A DNA stretch of 20,981 nucleotides. Origin: Clostridia bacterium (GTDB taxonomy: Bacteria > Bacillota_A > Clostridia > Oscillospirales > QAKW01). Positions within the stretch are counted from its first letter, which is position 1; each line of letters opens with the position of its first letter. Positions 6,765 through 12,878 of the stretch are shown piece after piece. The stretch lies in contig JAFQKO010000080.1 in assembly GCA_017396865.1 (NCBI GenBank), positions 1 through 20,981 of the forward strand. Reading direction: 5' to 3'. The notes under the pieces are model-generated. The model worked only from the letters and a program-made list of their open reading frames with translations, had not been told where the DNA came from and searched no databases. Both the position numbers and the translations under genes were made by a program.

Positions 6765-8587
6765 CACTTTAAACAGCGCATTGCATTGAGAATAGCAAGA
6801 ACCATAACACCCACGTCGGCAAAGACAGCCGGCCACATCCCCGCAAAGCCCAACGCGCCAAGGATCAGAACGACACCCTTAACGCCGAGCGCAAAGATGA
6901 TATTTTGATATACAATGCCCATCGTCTTTTTGGCCAAACGAACGGCAAGAGAAATTTTGGTAGGCTGATCGTCCATCAGCACCACGTCGGCCGCTTCGAT
7001 CGCCGCATCGCTGCCAAGAGCACCCATCGCAATGCCCACGTCAGCACGGGTCAAAACAGGGGCATCATTGATGCCGTCGCCGACGTATGCAAGGGTACCG
7101 GCGTTTGACTTCTCAGCCAGCAATTCTTCCACCTTTTCCACCTTTTGATGGGGCAACAACTCCGTTTCAACACGATCAAGGCCAAGCTTGGAAGAAACCG
7201 CATCTCCGACCGCCTTACGGTCGCCGGTCAACATTACGGTTTTAGAGACACCGACCGCCTTTAAATCTGCAATCGCTTGGGCAGCATCCTCCTTCAAAGC
7301 ATCGGAGATGACGATACAGCCGCGATATTCCCCATCGACCGAAAGATAAACAACGGTTCCGATCTCCTGCGGGGCTTCAATATTTTCGACTAATTTTTCA
7401 TTTCCGGCCAATACTTCCCTACCGTCTATAACGGCACGAATACCTTGACCGGAGAGTTCCTCGGTTTTAGTTACACGCGAATGATCCGCTTCTCCTTTAT
7501 ATGCGCGAACAATGGAGTGAGCAATCGGATGATTGGAATAGCCTTCCGCAAGGGCAGCAAGCTCCAAAAGCTCTTGTTCGGTACCGTTTTGCGGATGAAT
7601 CGCGGTAACCTCAAAGGTACCGCGAGTCAAAGTTCCCGTTTTATCAAAAACCACGGTTTTGACTTTGGCAAGCGATTCTAAGTAGTTTGCGCCTTTGATC
7701 AAAATCCCCTTACGGGAGGCGCCGCCGATCCCACCAAAAAAAGAAAGCGGCACAGAGATCACCAAGGCACAGGGGCAGGAAACTACCAAAAAGATCAATG
7801 CCCGATGGATCCAACCGCTCCAACCGCCGACGATCAACGAAGGAACGACTGCCAGCAAGGTGGCACAGATTACAACGCATGGGGTATAATAACGGGCAAA
7901 ACGAGTGATAAACTTCTCCGCTTTTGCCTTTTTCAGTGCGGAGTTTTCAACCAACTCTAATATTTTAGAGACGGTACTTTCCCCAAAAGCTTTGGAAACC
8001 TTAATCTTAAGAACACCGTTGAGATTCACCGTACCGCTGATCACCTCATCCCCGACTCGGCAGGTACGGGGTACGCTTTCTCCGGTCAAGGCGGTGGTAT
8101 CAACAGCACTTTCGCCCTCGATAACGATGCCGTCGAGGGGGATCTTTTCACCGGGGCGCACCAAGATCACGTCACCGACTGCAACTTGATCGGGAAAGAC
8201 GATCTTTTCTTCCCCATCCTGAAACAAAGTTGCATAATCAGGGCGGATATCCATCAGCTTTGCAATGGATTTTCGGCTCTTGCCGACTGCGATCCCCTGA
8301 AACCATTCACCAATCTGGAAAAAGAGCATAACGGCAACACCCTCGGGATATTCCCCGATGGCAAACGCACCGATCGTTGCCAGTGCCATCAGAAACTGCT
8401 CATCAAACACCTGACCGCGCAAAATATTGCGGATAGCATCCCACAAAACGTCATATCCAATTACCAAATACGGAACAGCAAAAACAAGTAATCGCCACCA
8501 ATGCTCCAAAGGCAGAATCCACGCTACGACCAACAATACCGCGGCGATGCCGATCCGTACTGCCGTTTTTTTCTGTCGGCGGGTCAC
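6764..8587 (-). CDS. Heavy-metal P1B-type ATPase, Zn/Cd/Pb exporter type, without N-terminal HMA domain
   Basis: A 607-residue membrane pump. Features in order: first helices (about 10-50), a helix pair near 65-100, actuator TGES at 168-171, metal-binding SCPCALV with C271 and C273, phosphorylation site DKTGTLT with D315, and the hinge GDGINDAPVLTRADVGIAMG. The last helix holds D591 in FADVGVMVLAILNA and the preceding helix has a lysine in GVKGVV, the pattern of the ZntA/CadA (P1B-2) group that exports Zn2+, Cd2+ or Pb2+. The usual N-terminal metal-binding domain is missing and is instead encoded by the preceding small gene. The start codon is GTG at 8587 and shares four bases (GTGA) with the stop of that gene, implying translational coupling. 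The operon starts with an ArsR/SmtB sensor. Confidence 0.92.
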   Translation of the reverse strand: MTRRQKKTAVRIGIAAVLLVVAWILPLEHWWRLLVFAVPYLVIGYDVLWDAIRNILRGQVFDEQFLMALATIGAFAIGEYPEGVAVMLFFQIGEWFQGIAVGKSRKSIAKLMDIRPDYATLFQDGEEKIVFPDQVAVGDVILVRPGEKIPLDGIVIEGESAVDTTALTGESVPRTCRVGDEVISGTVNLNGVLKIKVSKAFGESTVSKILELVENSALKKAKAEKFITRFARYYTPCVVICATLLAVVPSLIVGGWSGWIHRALIFLVVSCPCALVISVPLSFFGGIGGASRKGILIKGANYLESLAKVKTVVFDKTGTLTRGTFEVTAIHPQNGTEQELLELAALAEGYSNHPIAHSIVRAYKGEADHSRVTKTEELSGQGIRAVIDGREVLAGNEKLVENIEAPQEIGTVVYLSVDGEYRGCIVISDALKEDAAQAIADLKAVGVSKTVMLTGDRKAVGDAVSSKLGLDRVETELLPHQKVEKVEELLAEKSNAGTLAYVGDGINDAPVLTRADVGIAMGALGSDAAIEAADVVLMDDQPTKISLAVRLAKKTMGIVYQNIIFALGVKGVVLILGALGFAGMWPAVFADVGVMVLAILNAMRCLK

Positions 8588-8805
8588 GAAACGATCACCT
8601 CCACGATAGGTAAGGTTTTTTTAGTCGTTTTAAGAACCCTCTTAAGTACATCATCGAAAACGGCATCGTCTGCCTCCAAAATCAACTTTTGAGCAAAAAA
8701 ATTAACCGTTACGTTTTCAACGCCCTCTACCTTGGAGAGCGCATTTTCCAGCTTTGCGGCACAGTTAGCACAATCCAGATCTTCCAATGCAAATACCTTA
8801 ATCAT
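8584..8805 (-). CDS. Free-standing HMA heavy-metal-binding protein
   Basis: A 73-residue cytoplasmic protein with one HMA fold. The metal-binding motif is LDCANCAAK near residues 10-18, the form found in the N-terminal domains of Zn/Cd ATPases rather than the MxCxxC form of copper chaperones. It most likely hands Zn or Cd to the ATPase encoded next, or acts as its detached regulatory domain. The start overlaps the arsR-like stop by eight bases, and a GGAGG lies nine bases before the ATG within the end of that gene. The end overlaps the ATPase GTG by four bases. The intact reading frame and overlaps argue for a real separate gene rather than a frameshifted fusion. Confidence 0.9.
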   Translation of the reverse strand: MIKVFALEDLDCANCAAKLENALSKVEGVENVTVNFFAQKLILEADDAVFDDVLKRVLKTTKKTLPIVEVIVS

Positions 8806-9145
8806 GTTCTTTATCCTCCATAATATGATTGAATCCTTGGTCGATGATCAAGCGAACGTGATCGTCTGCCAGCGAATAAAAGATCGTCTTTCCCGATCTG
8901 CGGGACTTAACAAGCTTTGCATCCTTCAAAACCTTTAACTGGTGCGAAATTGCCGATTGGGTCATTCCAAGCAACTCAGCAATGGCACAAACACATAGCT
9001 CCGCTTCAAACAGCGAATAAAGGATCTTGATCCGCGTTGTGTCGCCGAAAACCTTAAACAAATCACCAAGCTCACACAAAGTCTCATCCTGCGGCAGGTC
9101 GGCACGCACCGCCGCAAGGGTCTCCTCGTGATTATGCTTTTTCAT
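8798..9145 (-). CDS. ArsR/SmtB family metal-sensing repressor
   Basis: A 115-residue winged-helix repressor. It has the recognition-helix sequence SAISHQLKVLKDAKLV (residues 64-79) and two possible metal sites. The alpha-3 site is CVC (C51, C53), as in CadC/ArsR. The alpha-5 site is D94, H96, H107 and E110, with the exact spacing of the SmtB/CzrA zinc site. Such proteins leave DNA when Zn2+ or Cd2+/Pb2+ binds, so it should derepress the downstream HMA protein and ATPase. An in-frame ATG at 9163 is less likely than the ATG at 9145, which has GGAGG at 9153-9157 seven bases away. Tandem operator dyads at 9146-9181 overlap the start site and ribosome binding site, so the gene is almost certainly autoregulated. 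Confidence 0.93.
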   Translation of the reverse strand: MKKHNHEETLAAVRADLPQDETLCELGDLFKVFGDTTRIKILYSLFEAELCVCAIAELLGMTQSAISHQLKVLKDAKLVKSRRSGKTIFYSLADDHVRLIIDQGFNHIMEDKEHD

Positions 9146-9181
9146 ATATGAGCCTCCGTTCATATGAATATCTGCTCATAT
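9146..9181 (-). promoter_or_regulatory. Two overlapping ArsR/SmtB-type operator dyads
   Basis: Two copies of ATATGA-N8-TCATAT: 9146-9165 and 9162-9181, sharing the TCATATGA box and centred 16 bases apart. The form resembles SmtB/CzrA sites. The upstream dyad touches the -10 and covers the predicted start site; the other holds the GGAGG ribosome binding site in its spacer. Confidence 0.75.
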
Positions 9182-9208
9182 AATAACATGCACCTCACCC
9201 GTTGTCAA
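9180..9208 (-). promoter_or_regulatory. Sigma-A promoter of the metal-export operon
   Basis: Minus strand: TTGACA (9208-9203), 17-base spacer, TATTAT (9185-9180). The start site is expected near 9173, inside the operator. Confidence 0.8.
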
Positions 9209-9229
9209 GAGTGATTTAGAAAATTATGC

Positions 9230-9257
9230 TTGACTTTTAATATTTATTTATTATAAT
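9230..9257 (+). promoter_or_regulatory. Sigma-A promoter of the T-box-ileS unit
   Basis: TTGACT (9230-9235), 16-base spacer, TATAAT (9252-9257). Transcription should begin near 9264, a few bases before the base of T-box Stem I. Confidence 0.8.
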
Positions 9258-9263
9258 TATATA

Positions 9264-9539
9264 CAGATTTAAAAACTTTGACGGAGAGAGTAGTTTTTCA
9301 AGGCGAACTTCCAAAGCGAGTCGGAAACGGTGTGAGCCCGGCGAACAGTAGCGAAAGATGAAGATCACTCCCGAGTTGAAAGCTGAACGCCGATCGGCCA
9401 GTAGGTTTTTCCGTAACTTCGGCGTTAACGGAGCGGCAGATGACGGTTTGCATGAAATAGGTGGTTTATGAAAGTATTGCGCTTTCATCCTGTTTTGGCG
9501 GGATGGGAGCGTTATTTATTTTGGAAGGAGAACAGCGCA
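9264..9539 (+). promoter_or_regulatory. T-box riboswitch leader, isoleucine specific
   Basis: This is an RNA leader that reads tRNA-Ile charging and controls ileS. Stem I base: CTTT 9276-9279 pairs with AAAG 9379-9382 and GGAG 9283-9286 with CTCC 9368-9371. The AGAGTAG side of the specifier loop is at 9287-9293 and the specifier ATC (Ile) at 9364-9366 within GAAGATCAC. Typical apical Stem I sequence (GAGCCCGG) is near 9334-9341. Stem III is 9411-9431. The antiterminator pairs 9455-9461 with 9489-9495 and 9468-9474 with 9482-9488, leaving the bulge TGGTTT (9462-9467); TGGT complements the ACCA end of tRNA-Ile. A competing terminator lies at 9482-9522. Uncharged tRNA-Ile should favour readthrough. 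Confidence 0.93.
9482..9522 (+). terminator. T-box attenuator terminator
   Basis: Arms 9482-9490 and 9501-9509 form nine pairs (two G-U), followed by the interrupted U-rich tract 9511-9522. The left arm is the same sequence used by the antiterminator, so the two folds exclude each other. Confidence 0.75.
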
Positions 9540-12500
9540 ATGTACGAAAGCGTATCCCCCAACCTGAATTTTGTTCAGGAAGAAAAAAAGATCGAAAAAT
9601 TCTGGCGCGATCAGAAGATCTTTGAAAAGAGCATTGAATCGAAGGCAAAGGGCACTCCCTATGTTTTCTACGACGGTCCCCCGACGGCAAACGGTAAGCC
9701 GCATATCGGGCACGTTCTGACCCGTGTCATCAAAGATATGATCCCCCGCTACCGCACCCTGAAGGGCTGTATGGTCCCTCGCAAGGCCGGATGGGATACC
9801 CATGGTCTGCCTGTTGAGCTGGAAGTGGAGAAGATGTTGGGGTTGGACGGCAAGGAGCAGATCGAAGAATACGGCATTGAGCCCTTCATCGGCTTCTGCA
9901 AAGAAAGCGTATGGAAATACAAGGGTATGTGGGAAGATTTCTCCCGCACCGTTGGTTTTTGGGCCGATATGGGTGATCCTTACGTTACCTACCACAATGA
10001 CTTTATCGAATCCGAATGGTGGGCTTTAAAGCAGATCTTTGAAAAGAAGCTGCTCTACAAGGGCTTTAAGATCGTTCCCTATTGTCCCCGCTGCGGCACC
10101 CCTCTTTCCTCTCACGAGGTGGCGCAGGGCTATAAGAACGTAAAAGAGCGCAGTGCAGTCGTTCGCTTTAAGGTGGTTGGCGAAGATGCTTACTTCTTAG
10201 CTTGGACCACCACCCCCTGGACCCTGCCCAGCAACGTTGCCCTTTGCGTGAACCCCAACGAAAGTTATTGCAAGGTCAAAGCTGTTGATGGCTACACCTA
10301 TTACATGGCAGAGGCTCTGTTGGATAAGGTGCTCGGCAAGCTGGGTGAGGAGCCTTATGAGATCCTCGAACGTTATGTCGGTACCGATCTGGAGCATAAA
10401 GAATACGAACCCCTCTTCGACTATGTAAAGCCCATCTGCGAAAAGCAGGGCAAGAAGGGTCACTACATTGTATGTGATAATTACGTCACCATGACCGACG
10501 GTACCGGTATCGTTCATATCGCACCCGCCTTCGGTGAAGACGACGCACAGGTTGGCCGCAAATATGATCTGCCCTTTGTGCAGTTGGTAAACGGCAAGGG
10601 CGAGCTGACCGAAGAAACCCCCTATGCGGGCATCTTCGTCAAAAAGGCCGATCCCATGGTTCTGACCGATCTTGACAAAGCAGGCCTGCTCTTCGATGCG
10701 CCAAAGTTTGAACATGACTATCCCTTCTGCTGGCGCTGCGATACCCCGCTGATCTACTACGCGAGAGAATCCTGGTTCATCAAGATGACCGCAGTTCGCG
10801 AGGATCTGATCCGCAACAACAATACCATCAACTGGATCCCTGAGAGCATCGGCAAAGGCCGCTTCGGCGACTGGCTGGAAAACGTTCAGGATTGGGGCAT
10901 TTCCCGTAACCGTTACTGGGGTACTCCGCTGAACATTTGGCAGTGTGAATGTGGGCATCTCCATTCCATCGGCAGCATTGAAGAACTCAAATCCATGAGC
11001 GACAACTGCCCCGATGAGATCGAGCTGCACCGTCCGTTTATCGATGCCGTTACCATCAAGTGTCCCTGCTGCGGCAAGGAAATGCACCGTGTACCTGAGG
11101 TTATCGACTGCTGGTTCGACTCCGGCGCCATGCCTTTTGCTCAGCATCACTATCCCTTTGAAAACAAGGATCTTTTCGAGGCACAGTTCCCTGCAGACTT
11201 CATCTCCGAGGCTGTGGACCAGACCAGAGGTTGGTTCTATTCCCTGTTGGCCATCTCTACCCTGATCTTTAACAAAGCGCCCTACAAGAACGTTATCGTT
11301 CTGGGTCACGTTCAAGATGAAAACGGCCAGAAGATGAGTAAGTCCAAGGGCAATGCCGTAGATCCCTTCGACGCATTGGAATCCTACGGTGCCGATGCCA
11401 TCCGCTGGTATTTCTACACCAACTCCGCCCCCTGGCTGCCCAACCGTTTTCATGGAAAAGCCGTTACCGAAGGCCAGCGCAAATTTATGGGCACCCTTTG
11501 GAACACCTACGCATTCTTTGTGCTTTATGCCAACATTGATAAGTTTGATGCCACCAAGTATGACCTCAAGGATTGCAAGCTGACGGTTATGGACCGCTGG
11601 ATCCTTTCCAAGCTCAATACCATGGTCAAGGATGTGGACAACAACCTTGAGAATTATCGCATCCCCGAGGCCGCCCGTGCACTGGAAGGCTTTGTAGATG
11701 ATCTGAGCAACTGGTACGTTCGCCGTGGTCGTGAGCGCTATTGGGCGCCGACCATGACCGACGACAAGATTGCCGCCTACATGACCCTATATCACGCTCT
11801 GGTCGTTACCGCCAAGGCGGCCGCCCCCATGATTCCCTTCATGGCCGAAAACATTTATCAAAACCTTGTTCGCAGCATCGACAAGGAGGCACCCGAAAGC
11901 ATCCATCTTTGCGACTTCCCCGTTGTTGACGAGGCACGCATCGATACCGCTTTGGAGGCCGACATGGATCGCCTGCTGAACGTCGTTGTTCTCGGTCGAT
12001 CCGCAAGAAACGGCTCCGGCAGAAAGAATCGCCAGCCTTTGGCCTGCATGTACGTTGAAGGCAACGCACTGGGTGATGAATTTGTTGAAATCATCAAGGA
12101 TGAGCTCAACGTTAAGGCTGTTTCCTTCAAGGAAAGCCTTGCCGAGTTTATCTCTTATGAGTTCAAGCCCCAGCTCAAAACGGTCGGCCCGAAGTACGGC
12201 AAGCAGTTGGGTGAGATCCGCACTGCTCTGACCGAGCTGGACGGCGCCGCCGCCAAGGCCGAGCTGGACGATTGCGGTGCAATCATTCTCGATCTGCCGA
12301 GCGGTCAGGTGAAACTGGAAACCGAGGATCTGCTGATCAGCGTTGCTCAAAAGGAAGGTTTCTACACCGCCAAGGATAAGGGCTACACCGTTGTTTTGGA
12401 TATCGATCTGACCGATGAGCTGATCCGCGAAGGCTTCATCCGCGAGATCATTTCCAAGGTGCAGACCATGAGAAAGGACAGCGGCTTTGAGGTGATGGAT

Positions 12501-12680
12501 CACATCGAGATCTTCATCGACGGCAACGAAAAGCTGATCGCTCTGCTGAGCGAGGACTTTGCCCTCGTTGCTGAAAGCACCCTTGCCGACAAGCTGAACG
12601 CAAACGCCATTGCACCCGAATTCTCCAAGGAATGGGATATCAACGGCGAAAAGGTCACCCTCGGCGTAAAGAAGGTATAA
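9540..12680 (+). CDS. ileS: Isoleucyl-tRNA synthetase, long type-2-like form
   Basis: A 1046-residue class I synthetase that charges tRNA-Ile. The ATP-binding motif HIGH is at 55-58 in PPTANGKPHIGH and KMSKS at 598-602. The editing domain shows TTPWTLPSN near 223-231, and DTHGLPVELEVEK follows the Rossmann start. The length, the PTANGKP form of the first motif and the absence of a terminal cysteine zinc motif point to the type 2 (eukaryote-like) class, known in other bacteria for low mupirocin sensitivity. The frame opens earlier, at an ATG at 9468, but that codon is part of the T-box antiterminator; GGAAGGAG at 9523-9530 supports the ATG at 9540. Lysine is mostly AAG and many codons end in C or G, unlike the neighbours, which fits high expression. 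Confidence 0.97.
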   Translation: MYESVSPNLNFVQEEKKIEKFWRDQKIFEKSIESKAKGTPYVFYDGPPTANGKPHIGHVLTRVIKDMIPRYRTLKGCMVPRKAGWDTHGLPVELEVEKMLGLDGKEQIEEYGIEPFIGFCKESVWKYKGMWEDFSRTVGFWADMGDPYVTYHNDFIESEWWALKQIFEKKLLYKGFKIVPYCPRCGTPLSSHEVAQGYKNVKERSAVVRFKVVGEDAYFLAWTTTPWTLPSNVALCVNPNESYCKVKAVDGYTYYMAEALLDKVLGKLGEEPYEILERYVGTDLEHKEYEPLFDYVKPICEKQGKKGHYIVCDNYVTMTDGTGIVHIAPAFGEDDAQVGRKYDLPFVQLVNGKGELTEETPYAGIFVKKADPMVLTDLDKAGLLFDAPKFEHDYPFCWRCDTPLIYYARESWFIKMTAVREDLIRNNNTINWIPESIGKGRFGDWLENVQDWGISRNRYWGTPLNIWQCECGHLHSIGSIEELKSMSDNCPDEIELHRPFIDAVTIKCPCCGKEMHRVPEVIDCWFDSGAMPFAQHHYPFENKDLFEAQFPADFISEAVDQTRGWFYSLLAISTLIFNKAPYKNVIVLGHVQDENGQKMSKSKGNAVDPFDALESYGADAIRWYFYTNSAPWLPNRFHGKAVTEGQRKFMGTLWNTYAFFVLYANIDKFDATKYDLKDCKLTVMDRWILSKLNTMVKDVDNNLENYRIPEAARALEGFVDDLSNWYVRRGRERYWAPTMTDDKIAAYMTLYHALVVTAKAAAPMIPFMAENIYQNLVRSIDKEAPESIHLCDFPVVDEARIDTALEADMDRLLNVVVLGRSARNGSGRKNRQPLACMYVEGNALGDEFVEIIKDELNVKAVSFKESLAEFISYEFKPQLKTVGPKYGKQLGEIRTALTELDGAAAKAELDDCGAIILDLPSGQVKLETEDLLISVAQKEGFYTAKDKGYTVVLDIDLTDELIREGFIREIISKVQTMRKDSGFEVMDHIEIFIDGNEKLIALLSEDFALVAESTLADKLNANAIAPEFSKEWDINGEKVTLGVKKV

Positions 12681-12684
12681 TTAT

Positions 12685-12717
12685 AAAAGGAACACATCAT
12701 TGCGATGTGTTCCTTTT
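12685..12717 (+). terminator. Intrinsic terminator of ileS
   Basis: Stem of about 13 pairs (12686-12698 with 12704-12716), loop of five bases, then TTTTT. It starts a few bases after the ileS stop codon. Confidence 0.9.
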
Positions 12718-12739
12718 TCTGTGTTGGGCGAGCGACCGA

Positions 12740-12770
12740 AACTCTTATTGAAGATCTCATCAATAGAGTT
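12740..12770. repeat. Inverted repeat in the ileS-GH123 intergenic region
   Basis: Arms 12740-12751 and 12760-12770 pair over 11 positions with one bulged T, loop of eight bases. It is not followed by a T tract. No short reading frame with a ribosome binding site was found around it. Function unknown. Confidence 0.55.
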
Positions 12771-12802
12771 CTTCGTTTACCATCCTTTTAAGCAGCAGAA
12801 AA

Positions 12803-12841
12803 GTGCTAAAGTACAGCAAAAAAATCGCTGTATTTCAGCAC
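12803..12841. promoter_or_regulatory. Large dyad just upstream of the GH123-like gene promoter
   Basis: Arms 12803-12817 and 12827-12841 match at 14 of 15 positions (one G-U), with an A-rich nine-base loop. It is followed by ATTTTTGTTTT and then TATAAT at 12852-12857. It occupies the -35 region of that promoter, so it may be a repressor operator; the trailing T tract means a terminator of a short leader RNA is the alternative. Confidence 0.55.
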
Positions 12842-12857
12842 ATTTTTGTTTTATAAT
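12829..12857 (+). promoter_or_regulatory. Candidate promoter of the GH123-like gene
   Basis: A consensus TATAAT at 12852-12857 lies 21 bases before the ATG at 12879. At 17-base spacing the -35 would be TGTATT (12829-12834), a poor match lying inside the dyad, so activation or repression through that dyad is plausible. Confidence 0.4.
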
Positions 12858-12878
12858 GTTGAGCAGGAGGAAGAAATT

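Noticed and set aside
8584..8587. Possible frameshift splitting a normal CadA-type ATPase
   Set aside because: The small gene has its own ribosome binding site and stop, the ATPase has a clean GTG start, and the four-base overlap is typical of coupled genes; kept as a finding to check rather than called a pseudogene.
10197..11453. 418-codon open frame antisense to ileS
   Set aside because: It is a shadow of the strongly biased codons of ileS. Its sequence has no recognisable domain and the sense gene is certain.
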